Program-made: the position numbers and the translations under genes | Source: an uncultured Burkholderiales bacterium | GTDB taxonomy: Bacteria; Pseudomonadota; Gammaproteobacteria; Burkholderiales; Burkholderiaceae_C | Direction: 5' to 3' | Assembly: GCA_903820745.1 (NCBI GenBank) | Contig: CAIJIT010000026.1 | Coordinates: 1-59,038, forward strand | Length of the DNA stretch: 59,038 bases | Notes under the pieces: generated by a model | Database searches by the model: none | What the model saw: only the letters and a program-made list of their open reading frames with translations | What the model was told of the DNA's origin: nothing | In this document: piece by piece, positions 7,078 through 16,858 of the stretch | How the letters are laid out: each line of letters starts with the position of its first letter | How positions within the stretch are numbered: the first letter of the stretch is position 1

Positions 7078-8601
7078 CTAAAGTGTTGCTTTAATCGGAA
7101 TGGTTCGCTTCTTGTTGCCACCGAACAAGCTGGTTTCGGTTTGCCCGTCAGAGCAACCGTTGCCGAAGCTGAAGCCGCAGCCGCCGCGCATGTCGTAGGC
7201 GTTTTCAGCGTATTCACGGTGCGTGGTCGGAATCACGAAGCGGTCCTCGTAGTTGGCGATGGCCATGGTCTGGTACATGTCCTCGACCTCATGCTTGTTC
7301 ATACCGACCTGATCAAGCACTTGCTGGTTTTCGACCCCGTCGACATGGCGTCCGCGCTGGTAGGCGCGCATCGCCAGCAAACGCTCAAGCGCCCGCTCGA
7401 CCGGTGCCACATCGCCAGCCGTCAGCAAATTAGCCAGGTATTGCACCGGGATGCGCAACTGCTTGACATCGGGGATCAGGCCGTTCACTCCCAGATGCCC
7501 GGCATTGGCAGCCGCACTGATCGGTGACAGCGGCGGCACATACCAGACCATTGGCAAGGTGCGGTACTCGGGATGCAGCGGCAGGGCCACCTTCCATTCG
7601 ACCGCCATCTTGTAGACCGGGCTCTTGCGCGCCGAAATCAGCCAGGCTTCGGGGATGCCGTCCTTGCGCGCCTGGGCAATCACCTTCGGGTCATTCGGGT
7701 CGAGGAAGATGTCGAGCTGGGCCTGGTAGAGGTCCTTGTCATCGACCACCGATGCGGCTTCCTGGATGCGGTCGGCGTCATATAGCAGCACGCCGAGGTA
7801 GCGGATCCGGCCGACACAGGTTTCCGAGCAAACAGTCGGCTGCCCGGCTTCGATACGCGGGTAGCAAAAGATGCATTTTTCGGCCTTGCCCGATTGCCAG
7901 TTGTAATAGATTTTCTTGTACGGGCAACCCGACACGCACATGCGCCAGCCGCGGCATTTATCCTGGTCGATCAGGACGATGCCGTCTTCTTCACGCTTGT
8001 AGATCGAGCCCGAAGGGCAACTCGCCACGCAGGCCGGGTTCAGGCAATGCTCGCAAAGCCTGGGCAGATACATCATGAAGGTGTTTTCGAACTGGCCGTA
8101 AATCTCCTTCTGGATGTTGTCGAAGTTCTTGTCCTTGCTGCGCTTGGCGAACTCGCCGCCGAGTATTTCTTCCCAGTTCGGGCCCCATTCGATCTTCTCC
8201 ATCCGCTTGCCGGTGATCAGGCTGCGCGGGCGCGCGGTGGGCGGCGCTTTCGACTTCGGCGCCGACTGCAGATGGTCGTAATCGAAGGTGAAGGGCTCGT
8301 AGTAATCGTCGATTTCAGGCAGATTCGGATTGGCGAATATGCGCATCAACAGTTTCCATTTGCCGCCCTGGCGTGGTTCGATCTTGCCGTTCTCGCGGCG
8401 TACCCAGCCGCCGTTCCAGCGTTCCTGGTTCTCCCATTCTTTCGGGTAGCCGATGCCGGGTTTGGTCTCGACATTGTTGAACCAGGCATATTCGACGCCC
8501 GGCCGGTTGGTCCAGACGTTCTTGCAAGTCACCGAGCAGGTGTGGCAACCAATGCACTTGTCCAGGTTCAGCACCATGCCGATTTGTGCGCGTATTTTCA
8601 T
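7078..8601 (-). CDS. narH: Respiratory nitrate reductase beta subunit (Fe-S)
   Basis: A 507-residue iron-sulfur protein that relays electrons from NarI haems to NarG at the cytoplasmic face of the membrane. Four cysteine clusters are visible: CIGCHTCSVTC at residue 16, CEHCLNPACVASCP near 184, CRGWRMCVSGC near 217, in which Trp replaces a cysteine as in the 3Fe-4S site of NarH, and CIFC with CSETCVG near 244-265. Length and order match the family. It lies 101 bases after narG, and a palindromic repeat separates it from narJ. The start has a GGGAGAGAACATG ribosome site. Confidence 0.98.
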   Translation of the reverse strand: MKIRAQIGMVLNLDKCIGCHTCSVTCKNVWTNRPGVEYAWFNNVETKPGIGYPKEWENQERWNGGWVRRENGKIEPRQGGKWKLLMRIFANPNLPEIDDYYEPFTFDYDHLQSAPKSKAPPTARPRSLITGKRMEKIEWGPNWEEILGGEFAKRSKDKNFDNIQKEIYGQFENTFMMYLPRLCEHCLNPACVASCPSGSIYKREEDGIVLIDQDKCRGWRMCVSGCPYKKIYYNWQSGKAEKCIFCYPRIEAGQPTVCSETCVGRIRYLGVLLYDADRIQEAASVVDDKDLYQAQLDIFLDPNDPKVIAQARKDGIPEAWLISARKSPVYKMAVEWKVALPLHPEYRTLPMVWYVPPLSPISAAANAGHLGVNGLIPDVKQLRIPVQYLANLLTAGDVAPVERALERLLAMRAYQRGRHVDGVENQQVLDQVGMNKHEVEDMYQTMAIANYEDRFVIPTTHREYAENAYDMRGGCGFSFGNGCSDGQTETSLFGGNKKRTIPIKATL

Positions 8602-8702
8602 GTTCTCTCCCTATGACTTTGTTCGAAGCCCTGCGCTGCAAGGCGAAGGCTTGATGCGGGCGCCACTGTCGGATCCCGCATTGCGCTGCGCTTCATGCCG
8701 GG

Positions 8703-11700
8703 CTACGAAACGGCTTCTTCTTCAAGCCAATCGACCTTGGCCATCTTGCGCACCAGCACGAACTCGTCGCGGTTGGTACCGATCGTTCCGTAATAGTTGA
8801 AGCCATAGCTCAGCTGCGCATAGCCGCCGATCATGTGGGTCGGTTTGGTCACGATGCGGGTGACCGAGTTGTGGATGCCGCCGCGCGTGCCGGTGATTTC
8901 CGACCCCGGAGTGTTGATGATCTTCTCTTGCGAGTGGTACATCATCACCATGCCCGGATTGATGCGCTGGCTGACCACCGCCCGCGCCGCGATCGCGCCG
9001 TTCGAGTTGAATAATTCGACCCAATCGTTGTCGACGATGCCGCCATTTCTGGCGTCATCCTCCGACAGCCAGATGACCGAGCCGCCGCGGTTCAGCGTCA
9101 GCATCATCAGGTTGTCGCTATAGGTCGAATGGATGCCCCATTTCTGGTGCGGCGTGATGAAGTTCAGCGCGATCTCCTTGTGACCATTGGGCTTGACCCC
9201 CTGCACTTCGACCAGCGCCTTCAGATCGACCGGCGGCCGATAGCTGCTGAAGCCCTCGCCGAAGGCCTGCATCCAGGGGTGATCCTGGTAGAACTGCTGG
9301 CGGCCGGTCAAGGTGCGCCATGGGATCAGCTCATGCACATTGGTATAGCCGGCGTTGTAGCTGACTTTTTCGCTCTCGAGTCCCGACCAGGTCGGCGAGG
9401 AAATGATCTTGCGCGGCTGCGCTTGGATGTCACGGAAGCGGATCTTCTCGTCCTCACGCGACTTGGCCAGATGGGCATGCTCGCGGCCGGTCTGTTTGCT
9501 TAAGGCATCCCAGGCTTTCACCGCCACATGGCCGTTGGTCTCGGGCGCCAGCATCAGCACGACTTCGGTCGCGTCGATGTCGGTTTCGATTTTCGGCATG
9601 CCGAAAGTCACACCCGGCTCGCGCACCCTGCCGTTCAGTTCACCCAACGCGACCACCTCGTCGTCGGTGTTCCAGCTGATGCCCTTGCCGCCGTTGCCGG
9701 ACTTGTTCAACAAGGGGCCCAGCGCGGTGAAGCGCTTGAACAGATTGGGGTAATCGCGCTCGACCACGGCAATCTGCGGCGCGGTCTTGCCCGGAACCAG
9801 CTCGCATTCGCCCTTTTTCCATTCCTTGACGTCAAAAGGCTGGGCCAACTCGGCCGGCGTGTCGTGCATCAAGGGTGTCAGCACCAACTCCTTTTCGACG
9901 CCCAGATGGCCGACGCAGAGCTCGCTGAAGCTCTTGGCAAAGCCCTTGTAGATTTCCCAGTCGCTGCGTGCCTGCCAGGCCGGGTCGACAGCGGTCGACA
10001 GCGGGTGGATGAAGGGATGCATATCGCTGGTGTTGAGGTCGTTTTTCTCATACCAGGTGGCGGTCGGCAGCACGATGTCCGAATACAGACAAGTCGTGCT
10101 CATGCGGAAGTCCAGCGTCACCAGCAAGTCGAGCTTGCCCTCGGGTGCCTTGGCATGCCATTCGACTTCCTCGGGCTTGGCGCCATAGACGGCCACGCCC
10201 CCTTGGGAGGACAGGGGGCCTACTTGTTCGCCGAGGTCCTTGCCCTGCACGCCATGGGTCGTACCCAACAGATGCTTGAGGAAATACTCATGCCCCTTGC
10301 CCGACGAGCCAAGGATGTTCGAACGCCAGACGAACATATTGCGCGGCCAGTTGGCCGGATGATCCGGGTCTTCGCAGCTCATCCGCAGCGTGCCGTCCTT
10401 GAGCGCCTGGATCGCATAGTCGCGCGGATCGAGGCCGGCTTCTTTCGCGTCCTTCACCACCTGCATCGGGTGGGTCTGCAGTTGTGGCGCCGAGGGCAAC
10501 CAGCCCATCCGTTCGGCCCGCACGTTGTAGTCGATCAGGCTGCCACCATATTTGGCCTTGTCGGCCAATGGTGACAACACTTCCGACACATCGAGCTTCT
10601 CGTAACGCCATTGATCGGTATGGGCATAGAAGAAGCTCGTGCTGTTCATCTGCCGCGGCGGACGGATCCAGTCGAGGCCGAAAGCCAAGGCGGTCCAACC
10701 GGTCTGCGGACGCAACTTTTCCTGGCCAACGTAATGGGCCCAGCCGCCACCCGACTGGCCGATGCAGCCGCACATCATCAGCATATTGATGATGCCGCGG
10801 TAGTTCATGTCGCAGTGGTACCAATGGTTCATCGCCGCGCCGATGATGACCATCGACTTGCCGCGGGTCTTGTCGGCGTTGTCACCGAATTCGCGCGCCA
10901 CCGTGATGATCTGCTCACGCTTCACGCCGGTGATGGTTTCGGCCCAGGCCGGCGTGTAAGCCAGATTGTCGTCATAGCTGGTCGGGGTCTGGTCACCGAA
11001 GCCGCGGTTGATGCCGTATTGCGCGACCTGCAGATCGAACACCGTGGCCACCAGCACTTCACCCGCGTCAGCATGTTTACCAAGCTTCATGCGCACGACC
11101 GGCACATGCCGCTCGAGCACATCCTGCTGCTTGTTGGACTGGAAATTGGGCGTGTCGATGCCGCCAAAATAAGGGAAGCCGACAGTGGCGATTTCATGCG
11201 CCTGCTCGCCGTCCTCGATCACCGAGAGCTTGAGCTTCACATCGGTGTCGCTGCGCGCTTCCTTAGCCTCCAGATTCCACTTGCCCAGGTCTTCGCGTTC
11301 GGCCGCACCCCAGCGGAAACCGATCGACCCGTTCGGCACGATGACTTTGCCATTGGTGTCAAAAGCCAGCGTCTTCCAGTCGGGGTTGTTGTCCTGACCG
11401 AGCTTGCCGCCGAAATCGCTGGCGCGCAGATAGCGATCGGGCACCAGCAATTCACGGCCGTCAGGCGTGGTCGTCTTCTTCAGTTGCACCAGCAAGGGCA
11501 GGTCGGTGTAGCGGCGCGCGTAATCGTCGAAATAACTCGACCTTTTGTCAAAATAGAACTCCTTCAGGATCACATGGCCCATTGCCATGGCGATCGCTGC
11601 ATCGGTGCCCTGCTTCGGGTGCATCCAGATGTCAGCGAGCTTGGAGACTTCGGCATAGTCAGGCGTGATCGCCACCGTCTTGGCGCCCTTGTAGCGCACC

Positions 11701-12509
11701 TCGGTGAAGAAATGCGCGTCGGGAGTGCGCGTCTGCGGCACATTCGAGCCCCAGGCGATGATGTAATTGCTGTTGTACCAATCGGCACTCTCGGGCACGT
11801 CGGTCTGCTCACCCCAGACCTGAGGACTGGCTGGCGGCAGGTCGCAATACCAGTCGTAAAAACTCATGCAGACGCCGCCCATCAGACTCAGGTAGCGGCT
11901 GCCCGCAGCATAGGAAATCATCGACATCGCCGGAATCGGCGAGAAACCGATGATGCGGTCAGCGCCGTATTTCTTCACCGTGTAGATATTGCTCGAAGCG
12001 ATGATTTCATTCACTTCATCCCAGCTTGAGCGAACGAAGCCGCCGAGGCCGCGGTCTTTCTGCCATTCGCGCTTTTGCTCCTGGTTCTCAACGATATTGG
12101 CCCAGGCATCGACCGGGGTCTTGGCGACCATGCGCGCGGCACGCCAGAACTTCAAGAGCGAGCCTCGCACCATTGGGTATTTGACGCGGTTGGCGCTGTA
12201 CAGGTACCAGGAATAGCTGGCGCCACGGGCACAGCCACGCGGCTCATGGTTGGGCATATCGGGCCGCGTGCGCGGGTAATCGGTCTGCTGGGTTTCCCAG
12301 GTCACGATGCCGCCCTTGACGTAGATCTTCCACGAGCAGGAACCGGTGCAGTTGGTGCCATGGGTCGAGCGCACGATCTTGTCATGCGCCCAGCGGCTGC
12401 GGTAGGCATCTTCCCAGGTGCGGTCCTCGGCCGTGACGCGGCCATGGCCGTCAGCGAAGTCTTCTTTGGGCTGGGCGAAGTAGCTCAGGCGGTCGAGAAA
12501 ATGACTCAT
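8703..12509 (-). CDS. narG: Respiratory nitrate reductase alpha subunit (Mo-bisMGD catalytic)
   Basis: A 1268-residue molybdoenzyme that reduces nitrate to nitrite on the cytoplasmic side of the membrane. His50, Cys54 and Cys58 in THGTNCTGSCSWK, with a fourth Cys in EPRGCARG, match the FS0 4Fe-4S ligands of E. coli NarG (His49, Cys53, Cys57, Cys92). The molybdenum-ligand region is present in YNSNYIIAWGSNVPQTRTPD. No twin-arginine signal is functional at the N-terminus, in keeping with cytoplasmic NarG rather than periplasmic-facing archaeal types. It is preceded by narK2 (71-base gap) and followed by narH. Confidence 0.98.
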   Translation of the reverse strand: MSHFLDRLSYFAQPKEDFADGHGRVTAEDRTWEDAYRSRWAHDKIVRSTHGTNCTGSCSWKIYVKGGIVTWETQQTDYPRTRPDMPNHEPRGCARGASYSWYLYSANRVKYPMVRGSLLKFWRAARMVAKTPVDAWANIVENQEQKREWQKDRGLGGFVRSSWDEVNEIIASSNIYTVKKYGADRIIGFSPIPAMSMISYAAGSRYLSLMGGVCMSFYDWYCDLPPASPQVWGEQTDVPESADWYNSNYIIAWGSNVPQTRTPDAHFFTEVRYKGAKTVAITPDYAEVSKLADIWMHPKQGTDAAIAMAMGHVILKEFYFDKRSSYFDDYARRYTDLPLLVQLKKTTTPDGRELLVPDRYLRASDFGGKLGQDNNPDWKTLAFDTNGKVIVPNGSIGFRWGAAEREDLGKWNLEAKEARSDTDVKLKLSVIEDGEQAHEIATVGFPYFGGIDTPNFQSNKQQDVLERHVPVVRMKLGKHADAGEVLVATVFDLQVAQYGINRGFGDQTPTSYDDNLAYTPAWAETITGVKREQIITVAREFGDNADKTRGKSMVIIGAAMNHWYHCDMNYRGIINMLMMCGCIGQSGGGWAHYVGQEKLRPQTGWTALAFGLDWIRPPRQMNSTSFFYAHTDQWRYEKLDVSEVLSPLADKAKYGGSLIDYNVRAERMGWLPSAPQLQTHPMQVVKDAKEAGLDPRDYAIQALKDGTLRMSCEDPDHPANWPRNMFVWRSNILGSSGKGHEYFLKHLLGTTHGVQGKDLGEQVGPLSSQGGVAVYGAKPEEVEWHAKAPEGKLDLLVTLDFRMSTTCLYSDIVLPTATWYEKNDLNTSDMHPFIHPLSTAVDPAWQARSDWEIYKGFAKSFSELCVGHLGVEKELVLTPLMHDTPAELAQPFDVKEWKKGECELVPGKTAPQIAVVERDYPNLFKRFTALGPLLNKSGNGGKGISWNTDDEVVALGELNGRVREPGVTFGMPKIETDIDATEVVLMLAPETNGHVAVKAWDALSKQTGREHAHLAKSREDEKIRFRDIQAQPRKIISSPTWSGLESEKVSYNAGYTNVHELIPWRTLTGRQQFYQDHPWMQAFGEGFSSYRPPVDLKALVEVQGVKPNGHKEIALNFITPHQKWGIHSTYSDNLMMLTLNRGGSVIWLSEDDARNGGIVDNDWVELFNSNGAIAARAVVSQRINPGMVMMYHSQEKIINTPGSEITGTRGGIHNSVTRIVTKPTHMIGGYAQLSYGFNYYGTIGTNRDEFVLVRKMAKVDWLEEEAVS

Positions 12510-12580
12510 TTTTTGGTTCCTTCTTTTGAATTTCTATTCCCGCGGCAAACCGCAAGCGCTCAATCAGGCCAGCATCCGGA

Positions 12581-14215
12581 TCAAGGGTTTTTCACATAAG
12601 CATTGGCGCGCAGGTAGAACCACCAGTTCAGCAACAGGCACAGCGCATAGAACACCGCAAAGCCGTACATCGCGTATTGGGGTGTGGCGGCCTTGATCTG
12701 CTGCCCGATCACGACCGGGGCGATGAAAGCGCCGTAAGCTGCAACGGCCGAAGTCCAGCCCAACACGGGGCCGGCCTGCTGGCGGTCGAAGATCACGCCG
12801 ATGGTGCGGAAGGTGCTGCCGTTACCGATGCCGCTGGCGGTGAACAACAGGATGAATAGCGCCATGAAGGGCAGGAAATACTGCTCGGGCGTGGCCGATT
12901 GATAGGCCTGCATCATCACGTAACCGACAGCGCATGACGCCACCACCATCACGGCCGAGATCCACTGCGTCACGATCGAGCCACCGACCTTGTCGGAGAT
13001 CCAGCCGCCGATCGGCCTGACCAAGGCGCCGACGAAGGGGCCGATCCAGGCATAAGTCAAAGCCGAGGGCGCGTTCGGATTCTTCAGCACATGCTGCATC
13101 AGGCCGGTAGCATCAGGCAGATGGCAGACACCGAAGATCACCGTGATTGCCAGCGGCAGGGCCATCGAGAAGCCGATAAAAGAGCCGAAAGTCACGATAT
13201 ACAAAGCCGTCAAGGCCCAGGTGTGCTTGTCGCGGAAGATCAGGAATTGCTTGGCAACGTTTTCCTTCATCGCGCCGAATGCCGCCAGCTTCATCATCAG
13301 CAAGGCGCAGACGATGTCCAGCGGGATCGCCACCCACATGCTGATCAGGCCCAGCCCGGTCGGCTTGGGCAGGTAGAGGTAAAGCATGAAGATCGCAGGC
13401 ACGAAGGCCAGCGTGTACAAATAGATGATCTTGCCGAAAGCGACGAGTGGACTGCCGGTGTCGGCGGACACGGTCTTCAAATTATTCATGCCCCACCAGC
13501 ACAGGGCGGCCAGCGGCACCAGCGACAGCACCCAGGCGAAGCCGGCGTTCTGGATCCAGGTGGGCGTGCCGGCAACGATCTTGCCGAGAATCCAGCCGCT
13601 GTCCTTCATCAAGGTCATCGGCTCGCCGCCGAAGCTGCCGAACAGGCCCACCGTCATCACCAGCGGAATGACGATCTGCATCGTCGTGACGCCGAAGTTG
13701 CCAAGCCCGGCATTCAGTCCCAGCGCCGTACCCTGCAGGCGCTTCGGAAAGAAGGTGCTGATATTGGACATTGACGAGGCGAAATTGCCGCCACCAACAC
13801 CCGACCACAAGGCCATCAACTGGAAAGTCCAGAGCGGCCAGTCCGGATGCTGCAGCACGACGCCGGTGCCGAGAGCCGGCGCCAGCAACATCGCGGTGGT
13901 CAGGAAAATCACATTGCGTCCCCCAGCCAGGCGGATCAGGAAGGACGCGGGGATGCGCATCGTTGCACCCGAAATGCCGGCGATCGCCGTCAGCGTGAAC
14001 AGTTCGGCCTGGGTGAAGGGAAAGCCCAGGTTGAGCATCTGCACAGTGATGATGCCCCACATGCCCCAGATCGCGAAACCGCAGAGCAAGGCCGGCACCG
14101 AAAGCCACAAGTTCCGATAAGCGATCTTCTTGCCGGTCTGTTCCCAGAAGGCATCGTCTTCGGGACGCCAATCCTGGATGGTTGCCGCACCGGCCGGGTT
14201 GTTCTTGCTATTCAT
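12581..14215 (-). CDS. narK2: Nitrate/nitrite transporter NarK2-type (MFS)
   Basis: A 544-residue major-facilitator protein with 12 helices from the nitrate/nitrite porter family. The nitrate-signature stretch GLGNFGVTTMQIVIPLVMT is in helix 5, and a second glycine-rich signature GIGNGSTFRTIGVIF is in helix 11. It is larger than the partner at 14208, and its long inserts resemble the nitrate/nitrite antiporter half of NarK1-NarK2 pairs. The ATG at 14215 overlaps the end of narK1 by eight bases; upstream codons in the frame lie in narK1 and are not used. It likely exchanges imported nitrate for the nitrite made by NarG. Confidence 0.94.
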   Translation of the reverse strand: MNSKNNPAGAATIQDWRPEDDAFWEQTGKKIAYRNLWLSVPALLCGFAIWGMWGIITVQMLNLGFPFTQAELFTLTAIAGISGATMRIPASFLIRLAGGRNVIFLTTAMLLAPALGTGVVLQHPDWPLWTFQLMALWSGVGGGNFASSMSNISTFFPKRLQGTALGLNAGLGNFGVTTMQIVIPLVMTVGLFGSFGGEPMTLMKDSGWILGKIVAGTPTWIQNAGFAWVLSLVPLAALCWWGMNNLKTVSADTGSPLVAFGKIIYLYTLAFVPAIFMLYLYLPKPTGLGLISMWVAIPLDIVCALLMMKLAAFGAMKENVAKQFLIFRDKHTWALTALYIVTFGSFIGFSMALPLAITVIFGVCHLPDATGLMQHVLKNPNAPSALTYAWIGPFVGALVRPIGGWISDKVGGSIVTQWISAVMVVASCAVGYVMMQAYQSATPEQYFLPFMALFILLFTASGIGNGSTFRTIGVIFDRQQAGPVLGWTSAVAAYGAFIAPVVIGQQIKAATPQYAMYGFAVFYALCLLLNWWFYLRANAYVKNP

Positions 14216-15506
14216 GGCTGTTTCCTGTCTGAATTGCGGGGGATTGGGTGGTTGACTTGCCCAGCAAGTCGGCATGGCGCACTTCGGTCCAGTACATCCA
14301 GATCAGCGAGACCCAGACCACGGCATACATCAACATGAAAGCGCTGGAACGGATGCCGGTCAGGTCCATCAAGGCGCCGAACAGGATCGGCAGCACAAAG
14401 CCACCCAATCCGCCAGCGAGTCCGACGATGCCGCTGATCGTGCCGATGTTCTGGCCGTAGTCATCGCTGATGTACTTGAACACCGAGGCCTTGCCGAAGG
14501 CCCAGGCGATGCCCAGCGTGAACATCAGCCCGGTGAAGGCGTAGACGTTCAGGCCGACGTGCAAGGTCAGCGCGCCATTGACGGTCTGGATCGACAGATC
14601 GGTCTGCGGATAGGAGAGCAGGAATAGGCAGATCCAGCTGACCCACAGTACCCACCAGGTGACGAAATGCGCGCCATGCTTGTCCGCCAGCCAGCCGCCC
14701 GCAGCACGCAACACGCCGCCGGGCAGCGAAAAGCAAGCTGCCAGCAAAGCGGCGTAGCGGATGTCGAGGCCATATTCGCCAACGTAGTACTGCACCATCC
14801 ACAAGCTCATCGCCACATAGCCGCCAAAGACGATCGAGTAGTACTGGCAATATTTAAGGACCTTGGGATCCTTCAGTGATTTCAATTGCGATGCGAAGCT
14901 GGCCTGACTGGTGACCAGATGCTTGTCGTCGCTGTAGCTGAAAAACCAGAACAGGATCGCCGTGCCAAGCAGCACCGCCGCATAGACATGCGGCACCATG
15001 GTCCAGCCGAATGCCACCACCAGACCGGGGGCGACGAATTTGTTGACTGCTGCACCCGAATTGCCGGCGCCGAAAATGCCCATCGCAAAGCCCTGACGCT
15101 TCTTCGGAAACCAGCGTGCGACATAGGGCGTGCCGACCGAGAACGAGCCGCCGGCCAGACCGACGAAGAGCCCGATCACGAGGAAATGCCAATAGGCCGT
15201 GGCATAGCTCATCAGCCAGATCGGGCCGACGCAGGCCAGCATCAGCAGGAAAAAGACCAGGCGGCCGCCGAACTTGTCGGTCCAGATGCCCAGGGGGACG
15301 CGCGCCAGCGAGCCACTCAGAACCGGCATCGCCGTCAGCAGGCCGAACTGGGTCGAATTCAGATCCAGCGCTTTCTTGATCGGAATGCCGATCACGCCAA
15401 ACATCATCCAGACCATGAAGCAGACCGTAAACGCCAGGGTGCTGACGATCAGCACCGAAAGCGCTTGACGGTTCGGCCTCGCATCGGCAACTGGCGTGAC
15501 TGACAT
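14208..15506 (-). CDS. narK1: Nitrate transporter NarK1-type (MFS)
   Basis: A 432-residue, 12-helix major-facilitator protein. It carries FMVWMMFGVIGIPIKKALDL at helix 1, FGAGNSGAAVNKFVAPGL in helix 5 and GLAGGLGGFVLPILFG in helix 11, the glycine-rich signatures of nitrate porters. NarK1-type proteins act as nitrate/proton symporters, while the partner antiports nitrite. The start at 15506 is chosen for its GAGGAG ribosome site; ten upstream codons in frame are rejected. It is the first gene of narK1-narK2-narGHJI-ppiC. In the divergent region, only a weak FNR-like TTGCT-N4-ATCCT (15554-15567) was seen. Confidence 0.95.
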   Translation of the reverse strand: MSVTPVADARPNRQALSVLIVSTLAFTVCFMVWMMFGVIGIPIKKALDLNSTQFGLLTAMPVLSGSLARVPLGIWTDKFGGRLVFFLLMLACVGPIWLMSYATAYWHFLVIGLFVGLAGGSFSVGTPYVARWFPKKRQGFAMGIFGAGNSGAAVNKFVAPGLVVAFGWTMVPHVYAAVLLGTAILFWFFSYSDDKHLVTSQASFASQLKSLKDPKVLKYCQYYSIVFGGYVAMSLWMVQYYVGEYGLDIRYAALLAACFSLPGGVLRAAGGWLADKHGAHFVTWWVLWVSWICLFLLSYPQTDLSIQTVNGALTLHVGLNVYAFTGLMFTLGIAWAFGKASVFKYISDDYGQNIGTISGIVGLAGGLGGFVLPILFGALMDLTGIRSSAFMLMYAVVWVSLIWMYWTEVRHADLLGKSTTQSPAIQTGNSHE

Positions 15507-15673
15507 GGTTGAACTCCTCGATTCCATGGTCACCACTATCCTTGCCAGGCCCGTTGCTGAACATCCTTCTCAAGCATGGGGCGCGCGGTGCAAGCGAACT
15601 ATGGAATGGCTTCGGCCATCGTTCGGAAGAGCTATTGCGCCCGCGGCCTGCAGGGCTGACAGTTCGGGCCACC

Positions 15674-16855
15674 ATGAAAATACCTGTGCCACTTAAAACA
15701 ACTGTGATGCCATCGCGCGGCTGGCCGCTGCTGCGGCTCGGCTTTCGACCTTTCTACATAGCAGCCGCCGCCTTCGCCGCCCTCGCCGTGCCGCTCTGGG
15801 TGGCGGCCTGGTTCGGCCAGATCGCCCTGCCGATCGCGCTGGCGCCGATGCTGTGGCATGGCCATGAAATGCTGTTCGGTTTTGCCGTGGCCGTGATCAT
15901 TGGCTTCCTGCTGACCGCAGGCCAGGCCTGGACCGGCTTGACCACACCGCGCGGCCCGGCGCTGGGTGGACTGGCCGCTCTATGGCTGGCAGCAAGAGTG
16001 GCGGCGCTGACGGCGCCCTACGCCATTTATGCGGCGCTCGACATGGCGCTGCTGCCCTTGGTGGCGGCCCTGCTCACCCGCTTGCTGCTGCGTGCAGGCA
16101 ACCACCGCAATCTGCCGCTGGCGCTGATCCTGCTGCTGCTGGCCTTGGCCAATGGCGCTTTCCACCTCGCCGCCTTGGGCCTGACCGCATTCAACCCGCT
16201 GATGGCTTTGCACGCCGGCCTGGCCCTGGTCGTGATGGTGCTGTGCGTGATGGCTGGCCGGGTGGTACCCGCATTCACGCAAGCCGCCACACCCGGCATG
16301 GTCTTGCCGCCGCCAAAGCTGGAGCGTTGGACGATGACCCTCACGGCCTTGGGGTTGGCGGGCTGGGTGTTCGCGCCGACAGGCCTGGCCACGGCGGCTG
16401 TACTGGGTCTGGCCGCCGCCCTGCATCTGCGACGCCAATGGGCTTGGCAGCCCTGGCTGACGCGGGGTCGGCCCATCCTCTGGATCCTGCATGCCGGTTA
16501 TGCCTGGATTGCCGTCGGACTGGGCTTGCTGGCGCTGGCCCAACTGGGTCTGGTGAGCGCGTCAGCCGGCTTGCATGCGTTGACCGTCGGCGCCACCAGC
16601 GGCTTGATCATCGGCATGATCACGCGCACAGCCAGGGGGCATACCGGCCGCAACTTGCAGGCCGGCAAAGCCGAAACCAGCGCCTACGCCCTGGTGATGG
16701 CAGCGGCCTTATTGCGCTCGCTGCTGCCGATATTCGGCCTGCAGTCACTGGCAATGCTGGCGGCCGCCCTGGCCTGGAGCAGTGCCTTCATCATCTACCT
16801 CTATGTCTACACGCCCTGGCTGCTGGCCGCCAGAGTGGACGGCAGGGACGGCTGA
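15674..16855 (+). CDS. nnrS: NnrS family haem-copper membrane protein
   Basis: A 393-residue membrane protein with about 12 hydrophobic helices. LGFRPFYIAAAAFA near the N-terminus and MLWHGHEMLFGFAVAVIIGFLLTA are hallmarks of NnrS, whose histidines bind haem and copper. The C-terminal half has the conserved MITRTARGHTGR. NnrS is linked to relief of nitric-oxide stress during denitrification; no NO reductase gene is in the window. The ATG at 15674 is used because the 55 upstream in-frame codons overlap narK1's start region and are not family-like; a second ATG at 15707 is possible. The gene is divergent from narK1 and convergent with narL, ending only three bases from it. Confidence 0.92.
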   Translation: MKIPVPLKTTVMPSRGWPLLRLGFRPFYIAAAAFAALAVPLWVAAWFGQIALPIALAPMLWHGHEMLFGFAVAVIIGFLLTAGQAWTGLTTPRGPALGGLAALWLAARVAALTAPYAIYAALDMALLPLVAALLTRLLLRAGNHRNLPLALILLLLALANGAFHLAALGLTAFNPLMALHAGLALVVMVLCVMAGRVVPAFTQAATPGMVLPPPKLERWTMTLTALGLAGWVFAPTGLATAAVLGLAAALHLRRQWAWQPWLTRGRPILWILHAGYAWIAVGLGLLALAQLGLVSASAGLHALTVGATSGLIIGMITRTARGHTGRNLQAGKAETSAYALVMAAALLRSLLPIFGLQSLAMLAAALAWSSAFIIYLYVYTPWLLAARVDGRDG

Positions 16856-16858
16856 AAC

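Noticed and set aside
15554-15574. TTGCT-N4-ATCCT and a second overlapping FNR-like pattern between narK1 and nnrS
   Set aside because: The best version matches only seven of ten consensus positions, which is not enough in a G+C-rich spacer, so it was mentioned in the narK1 entry but not listed as a site.
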